From assembly GCA_033439765.1 (NCBI GenBank), contig JAULSN010000002.1, forward strand, positions 6,882,001 through 6,946,000: a stretch of 64,000 bases of DNA, given 5' to 3'. The translations under genes were made by a program, and so were the position numbers. The notes beneath the pieces are model-generated. The model was not told the origin of the DNA. It saw nothing but the letters and a program-made list of their open reading frames with translations, and made no database searches. Positions within the stretch are counted from its first letter, which is position 1, and the number at the start of each line of letters is the position of its first letter. Source of the DNA: Lasiosphaeria ovina (lineage: Eukaryota; Ascomycota; Sordariomycetes; Sordariales; Lasiosphaeriaceae). Below are positions 1-11,422 of the stretch, one piece after another.

Positions 1-623
1 GTTCTGGCGCTGTCATCGATATGGTTTGCCATGTCTCTCGGTCGGTGGTTTTGCTTGAGTCCCGCTCCTTGTGAGGGACGCACATTGATTAGGTAGGGAT
101 TTGCTCTGGACTATACATCTCTCAGTGTCATAATGTGGCTTTCCGAGTTGCGGTCAATTCCAGAGGTTGACGGCGATTAACTGTTCGGATCCAACTCTGA
201 GTCTTGACTTTCCGAGCAATGGAGAGGAAAATCCAGCCGAAGCTAGCTTTCTAATAATGCCTTGGCTTTGGTCGGGGCTCTTTTCTAACAGCCAGCCTCT
301 TCCAACGTGTCATTGGATGGGGGCCTGAAAGAGTCCTTTAAACACGCTGCCAGATCTCTCGTATCCCGCTCCATAGAACAAGCCTCGAAGTTCCACTACA
401 AGTTGTTACGGTTGTCACTCGTGGCTCCCGACGTGTTGCCCAGAGCCCAGGAAGCGGAAGAAACGAAACCCAAGTCCTTGCCGTATCCACGACTCCACCG
501 TGATTCCTGTTTCCGCCACGCACAAATCCCGGAACAGCAACCCACAGTCTCCATCAAATCAGCCTGACTCGCCGTCCTTATCCCCTGATACCTGCACAAC
601 ACTTCACCAATTCCAGTGATCAA
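1..623. other. gene-free left edge
   Basis: No reading frame with coding character or family resemblance was found. The frames that overlap here on both strands have no conserved motifs. The block may hold 5' sequence of the tRNA or the end of a gene outside the window. Confidence 0.5.
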
Positions 624-693
624 TCGGGTATGGTGTAACGGTAACATCAGTGACTCTCACTCACTAGCCCCGGGTTCGATTCCCGGTATCCGA
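624..693 (+). tRNA. tRNA-Glu (CTC)
   Basis: A complete cloverleaf can be folded. The 7-bp acceptor stem pairs TCGGGTA with TATCCGA (one G-T wobble). A D-arm is followed by a 5-bp anticodon stem AGTGA/TCACT enclosing loop CTCTCAC, which gives anticodon CTC. The T-arm CCGGG-TTCGATT-CCCGG carries a good B box. No intron is present. The anticodon reads the Glu codon GAG, preferred in the GC-rich genes of this window. Confidence 0.95.
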
Positions 694-1974
694 ATTCCTT
701 TTTGCTGTGCTGGCCTCTTGCGGCCTCACAATTTTGCTTCGCCCCTGTCTCGATGGAGGACCCGGCGCAGGAGACTTGCCGTTGAGGTGACATGACTAAT
801 GCTTACCGAGGGAATCAATAGGCCGGTCTGGACCACAGGCGGGTCCCATCCAGCGTGTCAACGAGGGGAGGTCGGAAGCGGCGGACGAGCCATGTGCTAT
901 GGCACGTCGGGCGGTGCGACGGTATCATCAGTGACACTTGATCGCTACCCGCGCGGCACGGTCGTTATCATGTCTCGGCTGGCAAGAAAGCCAGGAAGGG
1001 AGGGAACTGGCTACTACACACATATCATCAAAAGCCGGACCCCAGTCCATTCCGGGTCACTCCTGCGATTCGAGACATCGTTGGGGGCGGAGGGGGGTTG
1101 CAGTGGTGAGGCTGGCGGGCCCTAGCCCTGGCCCGTCACTGTCAGCTCGTTGAGCTCCAGCCGTCGGAACGGGCTCGGATTGGCCCGGCCACATGATAAT
1201 GACATTCTATATTGCAACGATGCTAAAAGTGCCGTGCTTTGCCTCTCCTGTGAGTTGTCGGACCTCGCCGGGTGAAGGCCTCACTCGCAAGATGGAAAGT
1301 TTTTTCTTTTTTCTTTTTTGCCCTCGCCGCGCGGGTGCATCTCCCCGAAGCAGGCCCGAGGACAGAATGTAATATCTATTGAAAACACGGTTGCCAAGTC
1401 CCGAATGAAAATAAACACTGAAATAGGCTGGGGCCGGCTCGCTTGAAAATCCCGTGCATGCTGGGAGAGGTGTCAACAGGGGAACCATTATCGGCACCCA
1501 ATGAATTTCGGGCGAGATTCCATGGATCATGGATTCGTTGGTGCGCCATGGTTTTTCGTCCGGGCAATGTTGAAAGATATTCGGACTGTCACAGTCGGAG
1601 CACAACGCCAGTGACTCAGCGTATTTGTTGGCGATGTTGATTCTGATTAACCTCCGCCGTTTCGGAACTTGCCATACCGGTCTGAACTTTGAAATGGCAA
1701 AAGCAATTATTCCAAGGGTCTCAGGAAAATCGGTTGAAGTGTTCTTGTTCCAATCGCGTCTGCATTGCAGTCTTGGAACTTCAGAAATAACCAGATCGAT
1801 TTTGATTAACCAACTACCCACCCTGTCTAGATGTAGAGATTAGAGATTGCACAAAGAATTCAGAAAGCGTGAAATTCTCGATGGTGATAGAAAGCAAGGT
1901 ATCTGTATTTTCCAGCCAAATGCAGCTGCGCAGAAGAAACGGAACGAATTCCCAGGTGCAAGACATGCACACCG
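694..1974. other. intergenic, nothing recognised
   Basis: Several open frames exist, the longest about 200 codons on the minus strand at 1207-1821. None shows a domain, a signal peptide or biased codon use, and the lysine/arginine run in the minus frame is only the complement of a T-rich tract. Treated as non-coding spacer and as the 3' flank of the transcription factor gene that ends at 1975. Confidence 0.5.
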
Positions 1975-3961
1975 TTATTGAAACCCCTGGCCAGCAGGAT
2001 TTTCGTCGCGCCCCTCGCCAGCGCAAAGCCAAGCCTGCAGCTTCACTATCCGGCGCAGGGCCTTGGCGGCGGAGGCCCAGTCGTCCAGCGCCATCTGCAG
2101 CGAGGCGGCCATGACCATGTTCTTGCCCGTGTGGCAGCGCGGCGAGCTGCGGGCGGCGGGCAGCGCGGCCGTCAGGATCCACAGCAGCGGCCCCAACTGG
2201 CCGGCCCATATCTCCAGCGACACCATGCGGGTGGCGTCGACGATGTCAGGCGCCTCGGCCTCGCCCACGACGCGGGACAGCGGGCGGCGCTCCTGAATGG
2301 CCCGGCAGTATGCCAGCCCCGCGAGCCGGACGGCGCGGTGCAGGTTCATGGCGGCGGCCGACTTGTGCTCCGTCTGCGCGGCCACGCGGTTGCGCACCCA
2401 CGCCGACATGGACTGCACTTTCTGCAGCTCCCACGGCGACGGGCTCTGCGGCAGCCCCAGGACCGTGTCGACCAGGAACTCGACGTCGCTGAGCACGGCT
2501 GCCGTGCTGGGCTCGAGGGAGGAGAATGGGGCCGAGCTCGAGCTAGGGCTGTTTTGAGGTGAAACGGCTTCTTGCAGGGTGATTGTGTTGCCACTAAATG
2601 ACCGTTCGCCGGCACTCTCTAGTAACGCGGTGTAGTCCGTGGTTTCTTGTTCCGGATACAGCGGCGGCATCTCCATTGCGATGGCGGTGACCATGTCTGC
2701 ACTGCGAGCTAAGGTTAATTACACTTTATCTCGGCGCTGGACTGTATGGGGGTGGGGAAAGCTCACACAATCACCATCTTTGCCAGGGACCCGTTCATAC
2801 CCAACGAGGCCAGTCCCCCACGCAACCGAGTCATCTCACGGACACCGTCAATGTGGAGCCGGAGGTGCTGTGTTTCGCCGTAGCATAGGTCGTTGACGAC
2901 GAGTTTCACGACTGCCGCGATGGCCTCGTCCGTGGTTGATGACTGAGGAGAACTCAACATCTTGTGTAATGTCCGGATGGCATTGCCTCTGGCAGCGATC
3001 ATAATTCCCCGGTCCATTACTACCCTCTCGCCCAGCATGCATGTTGCCACGACTTTTGGTGGGAATATTCTGCAGTCAGCATCTAGACGCACAGTTGAAT
3101 CAGCGCTAGACTTGGGCAGTCTCGCGGTGGGTGGCCGACCTACACATGGACGATTGGGAGAGAGGTGGGTGTTGGGCGGAAAGCGGGAGGAAGTTGCTGA
3201 GATATGGGTTCGTTGGAGGCGGGATATTATCTGATTGCTGTGGTATTTGGCTTGACTGGGTTTCGAAGTCGTTCCCTAGTTCGAACAGCATCATCAGCAC
3301 ACTCAGTCGTCAAAAGTCCGTAGGTGATACTCAGAAACCGCCTACATAATTGAACGAGGTTCGAGTCTTGCTGGGTAGGTGACAGAGTAGGGCCACTTGA
3401 CACGCCTACAGAGTTCGAGGATGGACTTTGCTCGGTATGGGATTGGCGTCTCGCAATTTCACCCTGTCTCGTTGCGCCGTGAAAAGGGTTGGTGGTGCTG
3501 GCGACGTGGTTACTCGGCAAAGGGAGTAGCGAGGGTTTGCTTGCTTTTCTGTATTTTTGGGCTTGACATGAGTGCTGTCCTCCCTCGCTTCCCAAGGGTT
3601 CTAGAGCAAGTAAAAGTCACCACTTGCCCTGTGATTCCATACTCGCAAATGGGTTCTGGCATCCGACGGCGGCAGTTTCTGCAAGGTTGTCGTTGATCGC
3701 ACTGGACACTGGTAGTCAGCAAGGCGGCGTCTTGGTTTTTAGATTTGGGCACTGGTAGTAGCCGCGCCCCTGGACTTGAAATATCCCACGCGGTTCGGGC
3801 ACGGGTCCTCGGTCGTGCTTGCCGCGATATCCGCCGCATCAGTCTCACTCAGTCTTACGCACCTTCTGCTTTCGCCGCCTGCACTCCCCACACGCCCTCT
3901 TCTTTCTCTCTACCACTAGCGGCGGCCGAGCCGGCGGGTGGGACAGCGACTTCCCAGACAT
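1975..3961 (-). CDS. Zn(II)2Cys6 fungal transcription factor
   Basis: Sequence-specific DNA-binding regulator of the fungal zinc binuclear cluster class; target unknown. Exon 1 (3961-3863, 33 codons) starts at ATG 3961 and encodes a basic N-terminus plus the first half of the cluster, RACGECRRRKQK. A 161-nt intron (3862-3702) follows, and exon 2 resumes exactly with CDQRQPCRNC, completing the six-cysteine motif. Around 3090-2767 the segment HIDGVREMTRLRGGLASLG is characteristic of the fungal-specific transcription factor C-terminal domain. An intron at 2766-2702 (GTGAGC...CGCAG) joins it to VADMVTAIAMEMPPLYP and the last exon, which ends with TAA at 1975. Junctions between about 3520 and 3090 remain unresolved: at least two more introns are needed because the open frame changes. 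Function as a regulator is secure; the exact middle exons are not. Confidence 0.8.
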
Positions 3962-5589
3962 TTGTCGTGGTTACCAGGTTGATGGGAAATTGGGGGCGGG
4001 GGCGACAGGTTTTGCATGGCGTGGGTGCTCGCTCTTTCGCCACTTTACAGGACAAATGAGATGCCACACGTTCCACCTAGCTTGTTATTAAAGGAATTTC
4101 GAGCCAGGAACGACAGATCAGCATTTTGTATGGGCGGCCTAGATAAGTGTCACCCAGACTCCCGAACTTCCCCTTTCCTCCCCCAACCATTGGCCTGGAT
4201 TAACTCGCATCTGGGGAAGGCCTCGATGCTCCTAGCGCACCCCGGGCCCATCGACCCCCCTAAGCCCTTCTGTAGGGCTGAGTGGGGTCGGAAGTGCCGA
4301 TGCGGTTGCATCCGTGTCACAACGGTTGACCCAAGCTTGGCTTTTCTGGTGTCCCGAGATGTGCCATCTCCGACTGGAGGCAGATTTCATTCGTTCGGGA
4401 CTCGGTCCGGCCCACGGAAATGGCCCAACTTCTGCGATGGGTTTGGCGTCAGCCGCACCTTAGGTGCACCCATCAAAGTTCCCCTGCCATGACGACAGCC
4501 CCCGGGTGCTTCTTCAAATCGACCGGCTTCTGTCGAATGGAATTTCCATGCCAAGTTCTCTGTGACTTGGCTGGCCGGCCCAAGGTACTCAAACAGAATA
4601 GGCAGCCGCGTCTGCCTCCATGGGTATGCAGGTGCGACTTGGCTGGATCACTACTGCACCTTTGACCCCGGAATTCGCCGTGAAACAGCCGGCCATTTGG
4701 CTGTCACCGCCCAAAAGGGTTATGAGTGCGGCTGCATCTGATTCGCCAACTTCCTCATTTTCGTCCAATCCAGAACCAGTGATTCGTCCACGACCTTCCA
4801 TGTTCAGACATCCCAGCAGCAGCCACCTCTAATTGCTGCGCGTACGCCACAAAAAATCGTCGGGTCAAGAGCCAAACATGTTGCGCGCGGGATGATTCGA
4901 TAAGGTTTTCCTTTTTCCTTGTCCCCTTTCTCGCAAGGCTCCGGAACCCACCTCCTCGGCCCGCCCGTCGTCGACTTTCCTTTCGCCGTCACCGATAGGG
5001 CCCCTCGCGCAGACTCGCTGGTCACCGTCGCTGGGACCTTACCGGCTTCTCAGCGACTCATTTTCGCTTCTCCGCACACATCGGTTGCCGTCAGAAAATA
5101 TCTGCCAACGTGCCATCCATGCTATCAATACTACATCGCTGTGGAGTGTGGAGAGAGGCCATGATGTTGGGCGACGCGCAGCTGCGCCCAGCTCTCAAAT
5201 CTGTTGTGCAACCCCAAATGTCTCAGACCACCAAAACGTCCATTTGACTCACTCATTGCTTCACCGGGGCTGATTACGTACTAATTGACAGAAGGCAGCT
5301 AATAATTCTGCTTCTTGACTGGTTATTCGCGTCAAATGTCCCACGGCCATCTGGCATCTTTGAGCACTTTCATAGTGCCTAGACTTTGCCGCGGTTGCCT
5401 TTGCACGACCTCGACACGACTCGTCACCAATCCACACCGCCTCGAGTTCACATCGGTTCGGATAAAAAACAGGAAATATATGCATAAGAGTACATTGGCG
5501 ATAATATCAAACACCCACCATCTAATTATCTTCTAGGCATCTATCTTACCCAGTCCAGTCCCAACGACCGCCGGCAGCAGCCTAAGTAA
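3962..5589. other. long upstream intergenic region
   Basis: Spacer of 1.6 kb between the start of the zinc-cluster regulator and the 3' end of the next minus-strand gene. It probably contains the regulator's promoter and 5' leader next to 3962. Frames of 70-158 codons occur on both strands but without motifs. Confidence 0.45.
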
Positions 5590-6171
5590 TCACATCGACG
5601 ACGGCATCCCGCCAGGCCGCCAGACGTTCAGATTCCCGTGCCCGGTCCTGGTTCGCTCTGCGTCATAGGGGCTCAGGAAATTGCTCGTTGGCCGCGGCGC
5701 CTTGGCCGTCTTGCCCCCGGAGAGCATCTTGGGATCGCAGGCACCGACGCACGTGCCGTCGCGGGTGACGGTCTCGTACTTCTTAGGCTCTCGGCCGCAG
5801 CTGCCCCACTCCGGCAGCCCGTCGTCCTCAAGGGCGGCTTCTTTGCTCGCCAGGACGTCGCTGTTGTTGTCGTTGACGAAAGTGGCGGCGTCGCTCTTAG
5901 ACCCGTTGGTCAGCACCACGCTGAGCGCCTTGTTGTTGGGGATGAGGACGCTGCTGCGGACGCCACCAGCAGCGCGTTCGTGGCCGCTAGTGCTCTCCTC
6001 GCCGTCGCTGTCGCTGCTGTCGCTGGCGCTGTCGCTGCTGTACTGCTGCGTCTCGTCTGTCTTGGCGGGCTCGGGCACGCGCACCAGCTCGCAGATCCGG
6101 TAGTCGACGACGCCCCTGACGAGTCGCCGGCACAGCCTGCACCGGACGTCCCAGGCATACACGGAGCACAT
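5590..6171 (-). CDS. hypothetical protein, Cys-containing N-terminus and acidic Ser/Asp tract
   Basis: Single-exon frame of 193 codons starting at ATG 6171. I do not recognise a family. The first 30 residues hold four cysteines, including a CRLC pair, in a segment reading MCSVYAWDVRCRLCRRL, which could bind metal or form disulfides. Residues about 45-65 are a low-complexity Ser/Asp/Glu stretch (SSDSASDSSDSDGEES). The C-terminal third has three more cysteines around TRDGTCVGACDPKM and a basic tail. No signal peptide or transmembrane segment is visible. Strong GC3 bias and a clean ATG support a real gene. The opposite strand also carries a long frame (5638-6567), which I regard as a shadow caused by the GC-rich coding sequence. 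Confidence 0.6.
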   Translation of the reverse strand: MCSVYAWDVRCRLCRRLVRGVVDYRICELVRVPEPAKTDETQQYSSDSASDSSDSDGEESTSGHERAAGGVRSSVLIPNNKALSVVLTNGSKSDAATFVNDNNSDVLASKEAALEDDGLPEWGSCGREPKKYETVTRDGTCVGACDPKMLSGGKTAKAPRPTSNFLSPYDAERTRTGHGNLNVWRPGGMPSSM

Positions 6172-6934
6172 GACGAATTATTACGCGTGGCACCGGTGAG
6201 TCAAGTTCCCTTTTGTGAGTCCTCGATTGTTCGGGACTTTTTTCTTTTTGTTTCTCTCGCTCTCTTTCTGAGGCAGCGATGGCGACTGCAAGCTGGGTGG
6301 CGGGTCGAGGGAGGAGGGATCTTCGACGAACAACCGCGTGCTTGGCCGCCTCACTTTATCAGTTGCCTGCAGCCTCACGATGGGCTGCTTTTCAGCCCGG
6401 GCCGGCGAAGGGTTCGTTGTCGTGTTTCAGTGGCTTGGCGTGTCATTGGCGACCAGAACAGACCAGCCCAGCCCAAATTGTCGACCTCGCTGCGATTACG
6501 TAACCCACAGGGGCAGACCCGCACAACGACTTCTTTCGGTCAGTTCAAAGGGCAGTCAACGGGTTGATTCGTTTGCTGAATCCAAATTAAAACTACGAGA
6601 ATCTAAATTTAAGTTCTCTGAAAAGGAAGAAGAAAACTTTGCGGTGCACTCGTGCACTGCGGCCGTGATGGGGTCTCTGCCAAAGTTTCGGAAGTGGGCC
6701 GGACACCTCGGTCAACGGGGTTACGCGGGCGGCCATCACGCCCCCAGCCGAGCGGCCGAACCTATTCTTCCTTCCCATTTCCCGCCCGATTCACCTTTGT
6801 TTCAATTCTGACCGGCCCGGAAGACGGGCTTCGGCTGCCGTGAGCGACGGAGGGGTCGGTCATCTGATGACCTCACCCCCCCCCCCCCAAAAATCCCCTG
6901 GCCTGTCTTTCTTTCCGTCTTTCTTTTTCGCCCC
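6172..6934. other. intergenic with homopolymer tracts
   Basis: Spacer with T-rich and C-rich stretches, including a C run near 6878-6889 just downstream of the small gene ending at 6935. No gene, RNA or repeat family recognised. Confidence 0.45.
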
Positions 6935-7177
6935 CTATTTGCTCTTCGCCATGAAGCGGCCAAAAATGCGCCTCTTGGCCTGCTTCACAGCCGCAGCAGC
7001 CCCTTTCTTGCCGTCGACATAGTCGTCGGCGGCCTTGAGAAGCGCGTCCAGCTCCTCCGTGGTCGCGTTTCTTGTCAGCAGCGGCTGCATCGAGTTGCTC
7101 AGCCGGTCCAGTCTCTCCTGATCGAAGCCGTGCACGTCCCTAGCTTTCGAGGCTGGCTTCTTGGTAATCAGAGCCAT
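6935..7177 (-). CDS. small charged hypothetical protein (80 aa)
   Basis: Intronless 80-codon gene with ATG at 7177 in good context (GAAATGGCT). The product is highly charged and apparently all-helical, with no cysteine and no secretion signal. The middle segment ATTEELDALLKAADDYVDG predicts an amphipathic helix, and the C-terminus is basic (KQAKRRIFGRFMAKSK). Codon use is strongly GC3-biased while both flanks are not, which argues for real coding. I do not recognise the family, and the role is unknown. Confidence 0.6.
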   Translation of the reverse strand: MALITKKPASKARDVHGFDQERLDRLSNSMQPLLTRNATTEELDALLKAADDYVDGKKGAAAAVKQAKRRIFGRFMAKSK

Positions 7178-7865
7178 TTCCCTTTTGGTATGGATGAAAT
7201 GCTGCCTAGGTATGTTTGGTGTTTATTTTGCAACCAAGCGGTTGTAGTTAGTGAGAAATTGCTGTGAAATGAGTTCTCGTGTCGTGTCGAATGTTCCACT
7301 GTTCCAATGGCGGATATAGGTGGTTAATTATCACGATTCCGCCGGCATCAATGAAATATATTCCAGTATCCTTGACAAAGGTTAGCGAGAGTCATTATGA
7401 AGGCCTTTGCGATTGAGGAAGCAGTTAATCGCTTTGTGGTATATGTTTGTCTCTTTGTCCGTGCTTTGTTTTCCACGATTTTGTCTCCTGGTTGTCAAAG
7501 AATCCTTGAACTAAGGCAGATTAAGCTGCATCTCTTTCGTCCATACGTACCAGTTGTTTCCTGGAATCCTTGTCAGCTATTTTCTTGACGTCATGATTGT
7601 CGTCTCGGTGGAATGGCCAGAAGCTCAGTGGGCCCGAAACTTTCATGGCTTTGAAGCAACTACTTTCAACTTCGCACCTTCATGGCAAGACTTAGCCGAG
7701 GATGGCGTTGTATTAACTTTACAAGGTGCCGGTGAAGGAAACTGTTATAAATAGGACGCATCTTCCCAGTTGCAATCGTAGTTTTTCCTCTTGCCCTTCG
7801 GGCTTTTCTTACTCTATTCATCTCGTCATTAATTCTCAGGCACACATCTATAACCGCACTCCAAG
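7178..7865. other. intergenic, promoter region of the F-box gene
   Basis: AT-richer spacer between divergently transcribed genes (small protein on minus, F-box on plus). A consensus TATA box lies at 7746-7753. Nothing else recognised. Confidence 0.5.
7746..7753 (+). promoter_or_regulatory. TATA box of F-box gene
   Basis: TATAAATA is a full consensus match. It lies 112 nt upstream of the ATG at 7866 and is followed by a pyrimidine-rich stretch (TTTTTCCTCTTGCCC) of the kind often found around fungal transcription starts. Confidence 0.6.
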
Positions 7866-8819
7866 ATGGGTATTTCCAAACTACCTACCGAGATGATTCT
7901 CGCAATTATGAAATACCTCCCGGAAGAGTCGGTGGTTATATTTTCTCTCACATGCCGAAATTTCTACTGGCGCTTCTTCTCGAGCTCGCCTCGATTATCA
8001 CGACTCGGGCGGGACAAGTTGCTGCGCCGGTTAGAAATAGACTGGAGACAATATGTCTACTGCGACGTCCGCGAGAAACTGATTCGCTGGGACTGGGCAT
8101 CCGGGAACGGCGATAGCGCCAGGTGCTGCAACTATCACGTCCGGCCTCGCCTCTTCGGCACGAACCTGGTCACGGTGCGACTGGTCATGAACCGATATTT
8201 CCACGGCGGAGAGAACGGCCTGCCCTTGTCTGTTCTCGATAGAGATTCGGTTGACAAGGATGCGGACACGGGGGTCCAAGTCCGGTCCTCCTGGCGAGCC
8301 CGCATCATCGACCACGACCTCTTCGTCCACGGAACCTTCACGATAAAGCATCCAGCCGGAGACCACACGGCGCTACGACGTTACATGAAGAGGTTCAAGA
8401 GGGATTTGCTTGTACGCCCTCATATTTCACCCAAAAGCCCACCGCTCGCGTGCAGCGACGACCTTTCTCACGCCATTCCGGACTGTCCGGACCACTCAAT
8501 GCCGACATCTACCATAGAGGACGCTGACCTACGGTGTCCGTATTGCGATACCGACTACCGGATTGATAGCGTGATGCCGAAAGCCAAGACTAGGGCTGCG
8601 ACGAAGAAGCAACGTCGAAGGTGCCCGACCATTGTAGTCAAGAAGTGGCACAACTTGGGGATTTGCCGGATCTCTCGGGGCGATCAAGGCGCTGCATTGG
8701 AAAACTTTTGCTCTCCTGTCACACGTTCGAGGGCAAAAATGGAAAAATACTGTCATCAATGGCATGATTGTTCCGACTGGCCGATACAGTGGGGGTGGGA
8801 ACACCAGCAGAGGAAGTGA
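7866..8819 (+). CDS. F-box domain protein
   Basis: Likely substrate adaptor for an SCF (Skp1-cullin-F-box) ubiquitin ligase. Intronless frame of 317 codons. The N-terminal F-box spans roughly residues 3-45, with signature LPTEMILAIMKYLPEES followed by a CRNFYW core. No leucine-rich repeats or WD40 blades are evident in the rest, so the substrate-binding part is unclassified. A CPYCDTDY knuckle occurs near residue 226, and a basic segment (KAKTRAATKKQRRRC) near residue 240 could be a nuclear localisation signal. Fungal genomes carry many such single-copy F-box genes of unknown target. Start chosen because it gives the F-box immediately and has a consensus TATA box 112 nt upstream. Confidence 0.85.
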   Translation: MGISKLPTEMILAIMKYLPEESVVIFSLTCRNFYWRFFSSSPRLSRLGRDKLLRRLEIDWRQYVYCDVREKLIRWDWASGNGDSARCCNYHVRPRLFGTNLVTVRLVMNRYFHGGENGLPLSVLDRDSVDKDADTGVQVRSSWRARIIDHDLFVHGTFTIKHPAGDHTALRRYMKRFKRDLLVRPHISPKSPPLACSDDLSHAIPDCPDHSMPTSTIEDADLRCPYCDTDYRIDSVMPKAKTRAATKKQRRRCPTIVVKKWHNLGICRISRGDQGAALENFCSPVTRSRAKMEKYCHQWHDCSDWPIQWGWEHQQRK

Positions 8820-10447
8820 ACTTAGTTCCTAGTCCAGGTCCAGGAAGTGGAAACATCGACGACGGAACAGTCCTGTTGATATGTTCAGTGGGATCGAAGC
8901 AGGGGTGACGGGGTGGGACCGGGTATAAGTTGAAGGAAGGAGATCAAAACGGCGCAGAGCAACACCTAATTATTGAGTGATCATTTGCAGGTAGCCAGGG
9001 ATTCTTGGAGCGTGACTCAGTATTATTAGGTCTGGGTATTAGACAGACTGACACTAGACTACATGCTCCAGTTCCCGCATTTCCTAAGATCATGCAAGGC
9101 GCAACGTGCATAATCTGCTCATACTGGCTCCCTTCGCCTGTCGCTAAGCCCCGTGCCCAGCCCACAGTCCGAGGCGCGTGGGTAAAACTTAGGTAACTGC
9201 TGGACTGAACTAGTGGGCAGCCATTGAGAGGAGTAGAACTACCTAGACTAGTTGAACGGGGCGCCCCGGAATTGTCGTTGCACGCTCAAGGCTCTTAAGC
9301 GAAGCTCCATCGCCACTGGTCGGGAGACGACTGCATGGGGATGCATGGAAAACTCCGAAAGACAAGATGATCATCTTGGCCCAGCCGAATGAGGCGAGCC
9401 GCGAGTCATCGAAACCCCCCAACAACACCGTACGTAATATGTGGTCTAATATTAACGTTGGGAAGTGCTATCGAGATTTTCGTGCCGCTTCCCAACCCAC
9501 GAATCCGGTAAAGACAGCGAGCGGTATCTACCAACGCAGGCGTCAAGATAGATTGGTGCCAGCCTCATGGATCCCGAGATCAATCCGAGCGAATTTCCTC
9601 GGAGGCATGATCCTGTGTTCTGATGAAGGAAATAACGTGGACGGACGGCAGGTGACCTCCCTGCTCTTAGGCTACGCGGGCAGGGCCGCCATTGAAATGT
9701 GAGTTGTGGATGATCGGCTCGACCGGCCCAACAAGACCGAGTTGCCACGCCTTCGTCTCAACACGTCTGACCAGGCTCTCGTTGCAGCGAGGTTGGACTG
9801 GCAGCCTGGCTATCGGAGATGTTTGGTCCTCGTCAATGCCGTGAAACCACATACCCCACAACTTTCTCGCACAGGCCTCTTGGCAATGACTTCCTTCTGC
9901 AGCAGACCCTCCTGGTCGGAGCCAACAGTGCAATGGCCAACGGCTGTGCCAAAGGGCGGGGAGGGGGGAAGGGACGAGGGGGGCATTGGGGCATTGGGGC
10001 AACCACGACGGGGTCTGCCAAATCAAGGCGGCGGCCCACCCACCGTCGCGACCTATCGCGCCTGCCGGATTCGTCCGTGTTCCCACATCCTCCCGCGAAA
10101 TGCGCGCAAGCGAAAGGCACTCACGGCGTGGGCCACGCCATTGGCCCGCCTAGCATCCCTCGTGCATCCCTAGACCCACCCCGTGCCCCGATGCCACCTA
10201 GCGGGGCGATGAGGACGAGGGGTGGGACGGATTTTGTGAGAGAAGCCGACGGGGGCCGCCGCTCTTGGCGTTTTGCCGAAGCTTTAATACTCGCGCCGTT
10301 CCCCGCCGTTCTCTCGATTGCCTCTCCTTTTTTCCTTCTTTCTTTTCCATCTCACTACCGAGAACAAACCAATCCAAATCCAACAGCCAAATCTTCTCAC
10401 CAAACCAAACCAACCCCAACCAACCAACCCCCCCAAACCCAATCAAG
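8820..10447. other. intergenic plus long leader of metallothionein gene
   Basis: No protein gene recognised despite overlapping open frames at 9667-10550, which are GC-rich shadows on both strands. The last 150 bases form a typical strong fungal promoter-leader: a CT-rich tract at about 10310-10360 followed by an A/C-rich, ATG-free leader (repeated CCAAACC and CCAACC) running to the ATG at 10448. Confidence 0.5.
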
Positions 10448-10516
10448 ATGTGCGGCGACTCATGCAGCTGCGGCTCGAGCTGCACTTGCGCTGGATGCTC
10501 CGCCCACGGCAAATAA
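10448..10516 (+). CDS. MMT1: MMT1-like 22-residue metallothionein
   Basis: Twenty-two codons plus TAA. The product has six cysteines at positions 2, 6, 8, 12, 14 and 17 in two CxC pairs plus singles, starts MCGDSCSCG and ends with a GK tail. Length, the MCGD start, the cysteine count and the HGK end agree with what I recall of the Magnaporthe MMT1 metallothionein, a tiny, highly expressed zinc/copper-binding protein linked in that fungus to cell wall function and plant infection. Role here by family: binds metal ions through thiolates and may buffer metals or oxidants. The coding region follows a CT-rich tract and an ATG-free A/C-rich leader, a layout of strongly expressed fungal genes. It is shorter than usual gene-finder cut-offs. 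An in-frame upstream frame exists from 10265, but the ATG at 10448 gives exactly the family length. Confidence 0.85.
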   Translation: MCGDSCSCGSSCTCAGCSAHGK

Positions 10517-11422
10517 GCCATCCACCTGCTTCTCTCTCTCAGGGCCGTAAGCCACCCCCGCATCGGACAGCAGCACAGAACCACGTGGATTAACACCAGG
10601 CCAGAATGAGTTGCCGGCCCCGATTTCCTTGGCTCGTCGTTAGTCATTCTTAGTCGACGCGTGGGCGCAGGGGGTTTAGGGAGTTCGCGTGCTCGGCGGA
10701 ACGGAGGCAGACTGTTGTCATCTTGCGCGCGCGTGCTTGTATTTCGTACATTGTTACCGAGACATCAGAAACAAAAAAAAAAAAGCTTTTGTTGTGTTGA
10801 TAATCTGATGTCCACCGATTTGAGAGACGTGTGTCCCGGCTCGCCATTCGTGCCAGTGCATTGTAGATCCGTGATCGTTGGCTAATGACAGTCCTCGTTG
10901 AGAACAGCAGGAGCTGATCGGCGTGGTGGCAAGAGTCTGGGAGTGGATGGACTGCGGAAGGGTGGGTAGATCTAGGGAGAACCGAGTTACTTTGAGGAGA
11001 GGAAGACCATCGTAGGCCATAACCTTGGTCACGGCAGACTCACAGAAACACGCAGGCTCAGAACAGGCGTCTGAGAGTCACAAGAGTAGACTGTCCACGA
11101 GCCGGGCCCACCAAGATCAACAAATTGAACGCGTGCATTTCCAGAGTCAGCCCTAAAGTCCAATCTCCTGATCCAACAGCACAGCCTCCGGACTGCGTCG
11201 TGTCATGCCGAACATTCCAACGCCGGAACACCAGCAATGCAAAGCCAAGAAGCCAACTGCCAGTCAACAAATGCCGGATTCGATACCGGCCTCCCAGCAC
11301 TATCCTGTCTGTCTTGGCCCTCACCAACCCAAATTACCCCTGAACCACGCTTGCCAGCATGCCACACACCAAACCGCCCACTCATACAGTCACAAGCAGC
11401 TCGAGCGGGGATATACCTCTTC
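10517..11422. other. 3' flank and intergenic
   Basis: Probably contains the metallothionein 3' UTR and the 3' UTR of the ankyrin gene ending at 11423. A run of 12 A occurs near 10772-10784. No gene recognised. Confidence 0.45.

Noticed and set aside
1207..1821. 204-codon minus-strand frame as a gene
   Set aside because: No ATG-supported domain, no codon bias, and the Lys/Arg run only reflects a T-rich tract on the other strand.
5638..6567. 309-codon plus-strand frame opposite the Cys-containing hypothetical gene
   Set aside because: Antisense shadow of GC-rich coding sequence: Ala/Val/Leu/Arg-rich without motif; the minus frame has a better start and residue composition.
9667..10550. overlapping long frames on both strands before the metallothionein gene
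   Set aside because: All are motif-free and cross the promoter-leader of the 22-codon gene; composition-driven.
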